This document shows positions 10,501-17,639 of a DNA stretch of 20,752 nt, piece after piece (position 1 is the stretch's first letter; every line of letters starts with the position of its first letter). Position numbers and translations under genes: made by a program. The stretch is from Larix sibirica (taxonomy: Eukaryota > Streptophyta > Pinopsida > Pinales > Pinaceae): positions 40,239 to 60,990 of the forward strand of contig NWUY0300014148.1 in the NCBI GenBank assembly GCA_004151065.3, given 5' to 3'. The notes beneath the pieces were generated by a model. It was not told the DNA's origin. It ran no database searches and was given only the letters and a program-made list of their open reading frames with translations.

Positions 10501-11636
10501 GTAGGGCATTTCTATGTTTTGAAAAGATCTGAACACCACTCTCACCTACATTCATAGAAAATCATTAATTCAAAGTTTTAATGTACTCGATGACAGGCCA
10601 CAGAATATCTTTTCACTTCATGAAAAGCAAACTTACAAACTGACTTTCAAATATATTAACTTATTGGATTTAACAGCACATAATAGGAATTTTGTCAATC
10701 ACTTTTCCGAGAAGGGCATTGCAAAGTCAATAAGATTAGGTTAATGGTAAAAGCATTCCATAACCCGCTTTTGTATGCCTTAAACATACGGGGTGAACAA
10801 TAGAAGCAATCCATAATCCGCTTTTGTATGTCCTAAAAAAAGGGCAAGCCCTATTTATGAAGACAGAAGTTTTTGGGCAAAGAAACACTACAGACAGGAC
10901 ACAAACAACTATCTCGCATACTTTGTTTCTACAAACTGATTTTGAAGCCTTTCTTGAAAAAGATTGCATCAATTCATAAGAACTGTTTCCAACTTCAAGG
11001 GATTAGTTCAACTGGTTCTCATTAATGGGTTTCTATAAACTGATTTTGAAGACTTTTTTGAAAAATATTGCATCATTTCATAAGAACAGTTTCCAAGTTC
11101 AAAGGATTAGTTCAACTGGTTCTAAGTTCAAGGGATTAGTTCCACTGGTTCTCATTAATGCTGATGGGTAATTGGTTAGTTCTGTGCCAACAGGTACCTG
11201 ATTCGAATCTCCCTAGTAAGATGCTCTAATCTATCCTGATAGACTTAATAGGACTGTAGAGTAGCATCCCTTAGATTTCCCCGAAAAATTTTGTTGAAAA
11301 AAAAACAGTGATATAATTCAGTTTTAACCATTGATATTAAATAACAAAGGCTTAAGCTTCTGAAGAAAGTATGCAACATATAGTTTCTATGCTATCTCTT
11401 TGGTATCAAGGATTTTCAGCCCTTTCGTTTTGTTTTTTTATCTCAAGCGGTACAGAAACATTAAAATAAAATCTAATAAACTTTAAAACAAGTCAAATAA
11501 ATATTTTGGTTTCATCCATCCAGAGAACAGAAAATAATTTAGGTGGAGGGGAAAACTCCGACAAACCTGATTGTTTCGCACGTTCTCCTACTCTGAGCCA
11601 TTCTGGGAAAAATAACTGAGGACCACTTATATCCAT
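1438..11636 (-). CDS. Vasculin/GPBP1-family nuclear protein, five-exon gene (exon 4 region duplicated in this assembly)
   Basis: Exons read on the minus strand are 11636-11567, 10545-9644, 9554-9465, 2440-1664 (or its duplicate 5674-4898) and 1563-1438. All junctions are GT-AG and keep one frame, giving 654 residues. Motifs in order are: FFPEWLR at residues ~9-15; a Ser/Asn/Gly-rich, probably disordered stretch; FEREFPSLGAEKK (197-209); a short EELSLKQSRQLVPVT block in exon 3; SEFFNDLRKK (475-484); and the acidic block SWSEDEEIAFMRSLGW followed by PLTEEEINAFY (578-611). Animal vasculin (GC-rich promoter-binding protein 1) has the same order: an N-terminal AWL motif, a DFPSL motif, a SEF-Lys/Arg block and a C-terminal GW...PLTEDE block. 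Animal members are nuclear transcription regulators that bind DNA or RNA; the role of the plant homologues is poorly defined. No membrane segment or signal peptide is seen. Family assignment is fairly secure, function is inferred. Confidence 0.8.
1664..2440 (-). CDS. Exon 4 of the vasculin-like gene, left-hand copy (copy A)
   Basis: Same 777-nt exon as 4898-5674, offset by 3,234. The acceptor TTGTTCAG precedes 2440 and the donor AAG|GTAACA follows 1664. Residue 504 is Glu here. The C-terminal part (residues 578-611) carries the strongest family signature: an acidic SWSEDEE run, RSLGW, then PLTEEEINAFY. This copy is followed by the complete exon 5. Whether it is a second exon or the same exon assembled twice is discussed in the findings; the latter is much more likely. 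Confidence 0.75.
3667..3742. repeat. Foldback inverted repeat (about 30-bp arms), copy A
   Basis: The left arm begins TTATTGTATTAACATT and the right arm ends AATGTTAATACAATAA, its reverse complement. Pairing continues inward through TTTTTAATGTGGTTAT / ATAACTACATTAAAAA with few mismatches, leaving a short loop. The size and AT-richness resemble a MITE core or foldback element inside intron 3. The same structure appears at 6901-6976 because of the duplicated segment. Confidence 0.8.
3707..3958. repeat. Two-unit tandem repeat of about 125 bp, copy A
   Basis: Units 3707-3830 and 3831-3958 both begin ATATAACTA and share CTAGCAAG, TTCAACATAGATTATAAAAAA and CTGCAATTCCTTGCAT blocks. The second unit has an extra internal CTCCTTGCAT. 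The first unit begins in the inverted repeat above, so the foldback and the tandem repeat overlap. Confidence 0.85.
4427..4475. repeat. 24-bp perfect tandem repeat, copy A
   Basis: AAATATCCTTCAGGAATATA plus TCT occurs twice at a 25-base period (4427 and 4452). It appears again at 7661-7709 in the duplicated segment. Confidence 0.9.
4745..4745. other. Single ambiguous base N marking a scaffold join
   Basis: The only non-ACGT character I saw in the window. It lies exactly between the two 3,233-bp copies. A one-base N is a common scaffolder placeholder where the estimated gap was zero or negative. Confidence 0.95.
4746..4797 (-). CDS. Truncated exon 5 fragment at the contig edge (copy B)
   Basis: After a 100-nt intron (4897-4798) with acceptor TTTGCAG, 52 nt of exon 5 are present before the sequence reaches the single N at 4745. 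It matches 1563-1512 of the complete exon 5 over its whole length. The truncation is the edge of an assembled contig, not a biological gene break. Confidence 0.7.
4898..5674 (-). CDS. Exon 4 of the vasculin-like gene, right-hand copy (copy B)
   Basis: 777 nt (259 codons) with acceptor TTGTTCAG before 5674 and donor AAG|GTAACA after 4898. It encodes residues 355-613, including SEFFNDLRKK and the acidic C-terminal block ending EEEINAFYKK. Relative to the left-hand copy I see one difference, at 5226, which changes residue 504 from Glu (left copy) to Gly (here). The following exon 5 is cut off by the N at 4745, so this copy cannot end the gene by itself. Confidence 0.8.
6901..6976. repeat. Foldback inverted repeat, copy B
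   Basis: Same inverted repeat as at 3667-3742, offset by 3,234, with no difference seen. It is not an independent insertion. Confidence 0.8.
6941..7192. repeat. Two-unit tandem repeat of about 125 bp, copy B
   Basis: Same array as 3707-3958 at the constant 3,234 offset, including the extra CTCCTTGCAT in the second unit. Confidence 0.85.
7661..7709. repeat. 24-bp perfect tandem repeat, copy B
   Basis: The 3,234-offset copy of the repeat at 4427-4475. Confidence 0.9.
7919..7982. repeat. 26-bp direct repeat straddling the end of the duplicated segment
   Basis: GTAATCCTCACTAGAGACAT... at 7919 and GTAATCCTCACTAAAGACAT... at 7957, period 38, one substitution. In copy A the equivalent (from 4685) is cut by the N within the second unit, so the left contig ended inside this small repeat. 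Confidence 0.85.
8106..8223. repeat. Three-unit 40-bp tandem repeat in intron 3
   Basis: Units 8106-8145, 8146-8185 and 8186-8223 each begin AACATGTTGG and end GTTAATTCT. Unit 3 is 2 bases shorter. Changes between units are few. No regulatory role can be read from the sequence. Confidence 0.9.
8224..9464. other. Intron 3 remainder, no recognised feature
   Basis: Intronic on the minus-strand gene. The plus strand holds overlapping open frames at 8619-8867 and 8629-8856; the second ends in a plausible-looking stretch (LQMQGVYNDFGVRKREQPEK) that I cannot assign to a family. No transposon domain, tRNA or splice-supported exon is evident. Intron 3 as seen here spans 9464-5675 (3,790 nt). Confidence 0.45.
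9465..9554 (-). CDS. Exon 3 of the vasculin-like gene (LKQSRQLVPVT block)
   Basis: 90 nt, exactly 30 codons, phase 0 at both ends. The acceptor TTTGCAG is at 9561-9555 and the donor ATG|GTACGA at 9464-9463. It encodes residues 325-354, including EELSLKQSRQLVPVTRSLSK, a block I recall as conserved in plant members between the FPSLG motif and the variable middle. The preceding intron 2 is only 89 nt (9643-9555). The correct frame differs from the longest open frame over this interval, so ORF calling hides this exon. Confidence 0.8.
9644..10545 (-). CDS. Exon 2 of the vasculin-like gene (largest exon, FPSLG motif)
   Basis: 902 nt beginning after the acceptor GAATGTAG at 10553-10546. The leading GT completes the split Gly codon 24. 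It ends at GAG|GTCAGG with the donor at 9643-9642, in phase 0. It encodes residues ~24-324, rich in Ser, Asn, Gly, Arg and Glu and low in hydrophobics, so probably disordered. The family motif FEREFPSLGAEKK is at residues 197-209 (10027 downward). A run EREREQ and several RGR/NDRGRD stretches give it basic, RNA-binding-like character. An ATG at 10555 upstream of the acceptor lies in the intron and is not the start. Confidence 0.85.
10751..10837. repeat. Two-unit 53-bp-period direct repeat in intron 1
   Basis: AAGCATTCCATAACCCGCTT at 10751 and AAGCAATCCATAATCCGCTT at 10804, both followed by TTGTATG and CCTAAA or CTTAAA. Four or so substitutions separate them. Confidence 0.8.
10926..11160. repeat. 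Tandem repeat of about 104 bp in intron 1, with a partial third unit
   Basis: Unit 1 (10926-11029) and unit 2 (11030-11123) begin TTTCTACAAACTGATTTTGA / TTTCTATAAACTGATTTTGA and end in GGATTAGTTCAACTGGTTCT. A partial third unit (11124-11160) repeats only AAGTTCAAGGGATTAGTT... to CATTAATG. The repeated end resembles a tRNA A-box region and leads into the SINE-like element. Confidence 0.85.
11132..11305 (+). mobile_element. SINE-like, tRNA-derived element (low certainty)
   Basis: GGATTAGTTCCACTGGTTCT (11133 on) resembles the 5' end and A box of a tRNA (TTAGCTCAGTTGGT type). CTGATTCGAATCT at 11198-11210 resembles the B box (GGTTCGAATCC). An A run at 11297-11305 after about 90 bases of unrelated sequence gives the expected poly-A tail. 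The A-to-B spacing (about 55 bases) is longer than in a tRNA. Target-site duplications were not identified. It lies in intron 1, antisense to the host gene. Confidence 0.45.
11567..11636 (-). CDS. Exon 1 of the vasculin-like gene (start codon)
   Basis: 70 nt encoding 23 residues plus one base of codon 24 (MDISGPQLFFPEWLR...). The donor reads CAG|GTTTGT at 11566-11565. The ATG at 11636-11634 has G at -3 and G at +4, a strong plant initiation context. A 5'-proximal ATG at 11641 is out of frame and stops after four codons, so the 11636 start is preferred. The FFPEWLR motif matches the N-terminal PEWL/AWL signature of the family, which supports both this exon and this start. It would be missed by ORF calling because it is only 70 nt long. 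Confidence 0.78.
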
Positions 11637-11641
11637 GTCAT
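11627..11641 (-). other. Four-codon upstream ORF overlapping the main start codon
   Basis: ATGACATGGATATAA: an out-of-frame ATG at 11641-11639 stops at 11629-11627, 5 bases past the start of the main ATG (11636-11634). Such overlapping uORFs usually lower initiation at the main start or work by leaky scanning and short-range reinitiation. The regulatory effect is inferred. Confidence 0.5.
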
Positions 11642-12215
11642 GCCTCGCCAACTCTCCCTTGCACACAAATTCTAAACGAAACCTACCTTTCTACTTGCAC
11701 CCAAATTCCAAATGAAACCTAATTCTTTACTTACACCGAATTCCCAACGAACCCAAGTGTCCTCTAACAGTCAAACTGCCTCTGAAGCCCAAATTCAAGT
11801 AAAAGCCAGAGCCAAGAAGCCTGTGCATATAATCTCTAACCGTCTTAAAGCTGCAATCTATGACCAATTCACTGAAAGCAAATAAGCCATCCGCTCTAAT
11901 TATGAAAAACCCAACTCCCAATTATCAATTGGGTGTCCCAGGAATCTTGAAAATTCAATAGCGCACAAGCCTAAAACATTATGTCCTTCAAGCTAGCATC
12001 TTTATTCACAACTTGGTTCCTACAAACATAAACCCTAAATCCTTGAGCAGCAGCAGGAGCAGAAACAGCAGAGCAATTCAAACATAGTCCTATGCAGTTC
12101 CTACAATCTCAACACATTACAGACCTCAGGCCTTGGGTGTCCTTCAATACCCAGTTGACTGAAAATTCATTATTTTGCACCTTCACTGCATGATATGGAG
12201 GCTTTCTTCTGGTAT
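11637..12215 (-). other. Probable 5' untranslated leader of the vasculin-like gene
   Basis: Spans from about 30 bases below the TATA box to the base before the main ATG, roughly 580 nt, with several short upstream ORFs. It holds a CAG-rich stretch on the plus strand (12049-12074). A leader intron cannot be excluded from the sequence alone. Confidence 0.4.
11727..11828 (-). other. Upstream ORF of 33 residues in the probable 5' leader
   Basis: ATG at 11828-11826, stop at 11729-11727, wholly between the predicted transcription start and the main ATG. The open frame extends further upstream without an ATG. The peptide (MHRLLGSGFYLNLGF...) is not one I recognise among conserved-peptide uORFs. It counts only if no leader intron removes it. 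Confidence 0.3.
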
Positions 12216-12243
12216 AACGAGAATTAAGGGGTAGAGTGAAAGA

Positions 12244-12249
12244 TTTATA
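12244..12249 (-). promoter_or_regulatory. Probable TATA box of the vasculin-like gene
   Basis: On the minus strand the context reads CCATATAAATCT, a good plant TATA box. It would place transcription start near 12215, in CT-rich sequence. It is the best TATA-like match I saw in the few hundred bases upstream of the ATG. Confidence 0.45.
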
Positions 12250-12323
12250 TGGAGATTATAGTCAGAGTCGAAGAGATAGCACGTTACATGGCATGCTCAT
12301 GCCGTTCAGGAGAGTCATTGTGC

Positions 12324-12349
12324 GCCGTCCGATGGTAAAATCTAACGGC
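12324..12349. promoter_or_regulatory. GC-richer inverted repeat upstream of the TATA box
   Basis: GCCGTCCGAT...ATCTAACGGC forms an imperfect dyad (GCCGT/ACGGC, CCGAT/ATCTAACGG) about 75-105 bases upstream of the TATA box. It is a local GC island in AT-rich DNA. The pattern CCGTTAGAT...ATCGGACGG recurs in many plant promoters in my recollection, but no specific factor can be named. Confidence 0.35.
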
Positions 12350-12691
12350 TGCTTGATCCGGTAATTTTAAATTTTGCTTTACGTTGAGAATTTTCCGCGG
12401 TTTTCTGTGTCTTTTCTAGTTTCCTAGTGCAGTGATTAATTTCTTTTTAGCGTTTAGTATTGCACTTATTTTAGTTTAAGTGGAGTTATGAATTTATTTT
12501 TAGTGCTATGACTACCCGCTAAGGTCAGTTTGGCAAATTAATCATTTAATAAGTGAAAGAGTAAGGTTAAACGTATTCGATTATTTTTTATTTTAGATTT
12601 TTTTATATGGAGTAAGCTAAAGTTTAGAAGATTTGCATTTTTCTGGTTCAGAATTTGACAATGTGATTTGTTGCTAAAATTGTGATTTTTA

Positions 12692-13070
12692 TTGTTGAAA
12701 TTGCAATTTCGATTGCAAAAATGGATTCAACACCCTAGATTATCCCTAGGGCATCCCCATTATGCAATTTCAACAAGTGATGCCATTTCAACAATTTTTG
12801 CCAGATTTTCATCAGAAATTTTGTGGAATAGAGGGTGCAAATCATCAAGACTTTAGCTTACACCATTTTTTATTTGCAGTTTACTATAAAGTGAACAATT
12901 GTTGAAATTGTAAATTTGAATTGATGAAATTGTTGTTTTTGAATGCAGAAGTGGATTCAATACCCTTAAATACCTCCAATGCAATCATATTGTTCAATGT
13001 TTAACATCTTATGGTTGTGATTTCAACAATCCAAACTTATTTTTGCAAGATTTCACACCAAAAATGTCAA
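12692..13070. repeat. Two degenerate repeat units between the gene promoter and the LINE
   Basis: Shared landmarks occur in the same order: TTGTTGAAATTG at 12692 and 12899, GGATTCAA at 12723 and 12953, TTTCAACAAT at 12786 and 13021, followed by TTTTTGC-AGATTT. Spacing drifts from 207 to 235 bases, so the units are old. They may be 5' UTR repeats of the LINE or an unrelated element. Confidence 0.45.
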
Positions 13071-13442
13071 TTTCCTTGTTAGAATGTAGTCCCTAGACAA
13101 TCACAAAGTCCTAAATCATCTTTATCAATTGTCATCTTTATCCTTGATGACGTGGCATTTTTATCTATTGATAAGCATGTACTATATATTGATATCAATA
13201 GATGAATACATGGGTTGAATATGGCTTAAAGCCTTTTCCACTTGTTATTGTCATGTGTTGTGCTTGCTCTATGGTTGTGGTTATGACGAGGACAACTCAC
13301 TCTCATAAGCAGGATCTATAAGTATTTATAGATGTAATTCTTCAACATTGATTTGAAACCTCGATTTGGGGCAAGTGAAATTAGATGGAATGTCAGGTTT
13401 TAATGCCCCTTCGAACCCATCACACTACATTCTTTCCTCCAT

Positions 13443-13607
13443 CAAAATAATAAAGGAATCACTTTTACAGGGCCCGTGAATGTGGATGATGCTAGATTTC
13501 TTGACTTTGTTAACAAATTCTCAAAGTTGGTTGGGGAGGACATTGTCTCAAACTCCTTTTGGCTATTAGAAGAGGGCATAACGGGAAACCCTGTAAAAAA
13601 ACTCTAG
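13443..13607 (+). pseudogene. LINE ORF1 N-terminal remnant
   Basis: An open stretch of 54 codons (GITFTGPVNVDDARFLDFVN... to VKKL) ending in TAG at 13605-13607. Its position and its style resemble the N-terminus of plant LINE ORF1 proteins preceding the DUF4283 region, from memory. A nearby ATG at 13390 is in a different frame, so the original start is obscured by a frameshift. Confidence 0.45.
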
Positions 13608-13828
13608 CTATTAGTGCGTGAAAGAAGGAGAGGACGAAAGCAAAAAATGAAGATCTACTCGTCAAGATATTTAGGGTCCCATGACAAGAAATGTGTAAAG
13701 AAGAAGAAACAAGTAATGGGTTTAGTGTTAGGTGAGTATATAGAAATGCATGATATCATCGATATGGCAAGTTGAGTCTCAACTAGTTGTTTTTTTTTTA
13801 GGCCAATTGTAGAAGCCACCTTAAAAGG

Positions 13829-14326
13829 TTGGGTAAAGGATCATTGGGAATATTTGATTTTATGTTGGACTTCGACCTTTTGATGGGAGGTTGTATTGCT
13901 TTCATCCTAAGGTCAAAGGATGATGCATATACAAATATGAGGAACTACAAGAGATGGGGAAGCACACTGTTAAGTTTGAAAAATGGAATCCATGCTTTAG
14001 TCCTCACTAAAAGAAGTCAATTGTTCATCTCATCTAAATGAAACTACTTGGCCTTCCATTAGAGTTTTGGCCTTTGGATGTATCCATGGCTATTGGAAAA
14101 TATGTGGGTAATTCCCTAAATTTTGATGATAGCTTTAACCGCACAAACTCTTGCTCAGTAGCACATATATTAGGGGAAGTTGATTTAAGGGAAGGATCAA
14201 TGAATGCAATTAGTATTGTGGTAAAGGGGAAAATGCACTATCAATTCATAGGTTACATTGGAGTGCCCTTTTGTTGTTCTTAGCGCCATGCATATGTCCA
14301 TTTGGCCAATGCATGTGCTCTCAAAT
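13829..14326 (+). pseudogene. LINE ORF1 remnant: DUF4283-like domain and mutated zinc knuckle
   Basis: The first part (13829-14040) is scrambled by frameshifts. The second (14038-14283) reads LLGLPLEFWPLDVSMAIGKY and SVAHILGEVDLREGSMNAIS, typical of plant LINE/retroelement DUF4283 proteins (LPLEFW..., the SxARIxVExD type). It runs through an in-frame TAG into HAYVHLANACALK (to 14326), the remains of a CCHC knuckle. The second Cys has become Arg, the conserved Gly before the His has become Val, and the stop lies between the first two Cys positions. Confidence 0.75.
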
Positions 14327-14965
14327 TCATGAGATAGGGAAGGAAAAAAAAAGAAACGGTTTTTATGTTTTGAGGGAAATTAAGTCTTAACCCTTGGAGA
14401 AAGCAGGAGATGTAAAAGGGATAGTCTTTGAGCCAAGTTTGGAGATAATCTAAAAAGTGTAAATATTCTAAAGGCATGGTTAAAACCCTTTCCAAGAGGA
14501 CAATTTAAAATCCTCAAATAGAAGGCATTCAAAGGAGATTTTCAACTGTGTAGCCTGGGTCTGAAACAAATTTGGGTGAGTTGTTAAATTCACTCAAATT
14601 GTGGTTTTTCAGAATTAGGATTTTGGTTTTGGGGATTAGATTCTTATCCTATTGAGGGTTCCTTTACTAATTTCTTGGACCATAGCCATAGCATAGGGAA
14701 GTCCAAAAAAATGAACTCCCATTTCCCTCTTTTATAATGGTTATATTAGATATGAGGCCTATACATTATGGCCTAGAAAATCTAGAGGAGGGTTCTTATG
14801 GGGGCTTAGGTTAGGATAAGCATAAAACTATATTTTCTCACAACATGGAAGAAAATCACACATTTCCATCGCCCAATCCAAGGCATGGAAGGAGGTTCAA
14901 CAAGGGAAACAAATGACTCAAAATGATCCCCTCAAAGTAGGTTGATCCTCTAGAACAAGGTTCCC
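14327..14965 (+). other. LINE inter-domain region, mostly unreadable
   Basis: Between the zinc knuckle and the endonuclease. Stops in all plus frames and no domain recognised. A fragment near 14870-14930 (SWKEVQQGKQMTQND in one frame) may be the end of ORF1. Confidence 0.4.
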
Positions 14966-15828
14966 ATGATCATTATGACCTTTAATTTTAGGGGCATGGG
15001 AAACCCATCCAAGAACTAGCCCTAAGGACATTTTTGATCTCCATAAACATGAAGTAGTCATGATTCAAGAAACAATGTGGATGGGTTCTTCATGCATGAA
15101 TGGGATTTTTTATTTGTTGATTTTTTGAAGGGAGATAGGGGTGTTTGGTTATAGGTTGGAAAAAAAGAGTTTTTAAGATGACTAATTCCTTAAACCTTGG
15201 CTCATCTTGAAATCGAGATCAATTCATAAGAATTGGGGGAAGCTTATTATGTCCTTAGTTTCTATGGGCCCTTTGAGGACAAATTGAAATTTTGAGAAGG
15301 GTTATTTCTTAATATTTGTTCAAATAGAAAAATATCATCCTGGGAGGGGATTTAAACTTCTCTTGCAACAACAATGAAATTTGGGGTGAAGCTACTAGAG
15401 CAGATCCTCTAGTTGACTACTTCTTGAACAAGACGGGGGAGGCTAGCATAATTGATATCGAGCCTATTAAAATGGATCCTGCATGGAGGAACCCAAAGAA
15501 TCAAGCCTCTCAAGTGGAAAAGTGGTATCACGGGTTTTTGGTCTCTCACCTCCTCTTACCTTAGTACAATAGATTCAAAACTTGGGTAGATTCGAGTGGG
15601 CAGTACTCATGCCACTTTCCAATTTTCTTTCTATGTGAAAAGGGAGACAAAAATCCTCGTAGTATGTTCAAATTTAACTATGAATGGTTAATGAATGAAG
15701 AGTTTATAAATTTGGTATCCTTTGTGTTGAAAGGCTACGATGAGACATCAAGGGACCCATTGAGCATACAATTTATTGCAAACTTGAAAGTAGTAAAACA
15801 AGTTGTGTCTTCATGGGGTTTTCCATAA
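14966..15828 (+). pseudogene. LINE ORF2 remnant: AP-endonuclease domain
   Basis: Starts MIIMTFNFRGMGNPSK (14966), the usual opening of plant LINE ORF2. After a frameshift it carries HEVVMIQETMWMG with the catalytic Glu of the QET motif. Then comes GGDLNFSCNNNEIWGEATRA (from 15343), containing the GDLN motif, followed by DPLVDYFLNK and IIDIEPIKMDPAWRN, ending at TAG 15562-15564. A final piece (about 15583-15828) has SCHFPIFF where the catalytic SDH is expected, so the Asp is missing. At least four stops or frameshifts break the frame. The endonuclease is inactive as written. Confidence 0.8.
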
Positions 15829-16088
15829 AGGAAGAAAGATGACCAAGAGTTGGGCTAAATTGAGCTCAAAATTTCTGAATTCCAAGAGAATAACTTAGCA
15901 AGGCATGGTAATGAAAACAAAAAATTCCTTTGGAAGGAAATGGAGCAAAAAATGAGGCAAATTCTAGCAGATTATGAAGCTTAATGGATGCTAGAATGTT
16001 GAGCCTTATGGCTAGAAAAGGGTGAAAAATATCAAAATTCTTTCACCAATTTGCTAATAATAGACAAAACATTAACACCATTTGGAAG

Positions 16089-16791
16089 ATGAAAAAAGAT
16101 GATGGATATGTAGCTACCACCTTCAATGAAATAACTAATTTAGGGGTTACACATTTTGAAGGAATGTATAAGGAGGAATCTAGAACTAATATAGCTAAAA
16201 TTGTCAATATGGCCTTTTTCTTGCCCATTTTTTCCAATGAACAAGCTAATGCAAGTATGATGGAGGAAATGACTAAGGAAGAGTTGCAACATGTCATCAA
16301 TTCTTTTTAGAAGGATAAGAGTCTCGAACCTTACAAGTGAGTTAGTATAATTATTTTTGGGTTTTTTGAGCTTCTAGAAGGAGATTTACTTTGAGTTGTT
16401 AAGGAATCAAGGCACACGTGGAAATTTCAGGGTGATTTTTACACATCTTTCATAGCTCTAAGCTCTAAGAAAGACAACATGATCTATTTTGATCACTTTG
16501 GGCCCATTTATTTATGTAAGGGTATTTACAAGATTAGTGCAAAAAGTATTTCCTTATGAATCAAGTCAAATGGATAATGGGCTAATTGTCCTCAATTTCC
16601 TTGCAAACCTTATCAACAAATCAGGTGCATCAAGAATTTTCAGACCTATTAGAGGGCTAAGGCAGGGATATCCTTTAGCCCCACTGTTTTTCTTAATTAT
16701 TGTAGGACTCAACAAGGCTATAATATTGGAAGCAAAGAGAATGAAGACTTTGAATGATATTATAATTGGAATATTTCTCCTTTTAACTTAG
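16089..16791 (+). pseudogene. LINE ORF2 remnant: reverse transcriptase, fingers/palm with internal deletion
   Basis: 16089-16310 reads HFEGMYKEESRTNIAKIV and EEMTKEELQHVINSF, the linker before the RT core. It continues with recognisable but frameshifted DKS...P and FIAL...KKDN...Y pieces (16315-16520). At about 16540 the match to the family jumps from the IYKI-AK-IS region to a segment just before SRIFRPIRGLRQGYPLAPLFF. Roughly 70-80 codons are missing relative to plant LINEs I know, including motif A with its first catalytic Asp. The RGLRQGYPLAPL block itself is well kept. Confidence 0.85.
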
Positions 16792-17639
16792 TTATTGTTC
16801 ATTGATGTTATATTGCCCTCTTGTGATAGTCCATGGAGGGATACTAATAAGCTCAAATAAATTCTAGATTTATGTTGTTCAACATCAGGAAGGAAAATTA
16901 ATCTACAAAAATATGCTATCCATTGTAATGAAGTGGATGGAAGACTCATTAACCAAATCCACCAACGTGTTCCCTTCTAAATTTTTATTTTATTTTAAGG
17001 GGCTTCAAGTATTTAGGGTTCTATATTAAACCATATGATTATGGAATTAATGATTGGAAACGACTTATAGTAAAGGTAAAAAAAATGATTAACCAATGGT
17101 GTAATGTGTGGTTGTCTAGAGGTGGGAGGCTTATCCTAATCAAATAAGTATTGAAAATCATTCCAGTTTATTGGCTTTCTTTCGCTTATATCCCTTAGAG
17201 TATCCTAAACAAAATAAAGAAAATGAGTTTTAGATTACTTTGGTTTGGGAACATAGACAAAGAGGGAATCCCTTTGTGAAAATGGCAAGTTATGCCAAGC
17301 ATAAGGTTGAGGGTTTGGGGCACCCTTAAAAATATTTTTCTTTTGGATGCTTTGTTTTCTAAATCAATTTAGAGGTTTATCAAAGGGTATGGACTGTGGG
17401 TCCAAACTATTTCTCAAAATATCTTGACCCTCTCCATTGAAGAATGGATAAGGAACCCATTCAAATATTTTCACAATGGCTCAATTATTTGGAAATCCCT
17501 AGTTAATGTCTTCTCTATTATTGACAATTGGTTAGATTGGGGGATTGGAAAAGGAGAGAGAATTAATATTGGTGTAGATTCTTGGGTGGGTAGTGGGAAT
17601 GGCTATAAATTTTCGGAGAATACGATCTCATTACTCTAG
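16792..17639 (+). pseudogene. LINE ORF2 remnant: RT catalytic motif C, thumb and connector
   Basis: LLFIDVILPSCDSPWRD (from 16792) is the FVDD motif region with only one Asp, because one codon of the DD pair is gone. Then come CCSTSGRKINLQK, FKYLGFYIKPYDYGINDW (from 17004) and WLSRGGRLILIK, IIPVYWLSFAYIP, typical of plant LINE RT thumb sequences. The open stretch 17424-17639 (SIEEWIRNPFKYF... to SENTISLL) is the following connector with WLDWGIGKGERINIGVDSWV. Several stops interrupt the region. Confidence 0.85.

Noticed and set aside
10057-10545. Other-frame ORFs over exon 2 (10057-10308 +, 10219-10545 -, 10262-10444 +)
   Set aside because: Shadows of exon 2, whose own frame carries the FPSLG motif and fits the splice phases.
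11132-11210. Genuine tRNA gene
   Set aside because: A-box and B-box-like motifs are present but no cloverleaf or acceptor-stem pairing could be formed, and the spacing is too long.
14280-14495. Minus-strand frame of 71 codons
   Set aside because: Antisense to LINE ORF1 remnant and linker; no motif.
16043-16300. Minus-strand frame of 85 codons
   Set aside because: Antisense to the LINE RT linker, which is recognisable on the plus strand.
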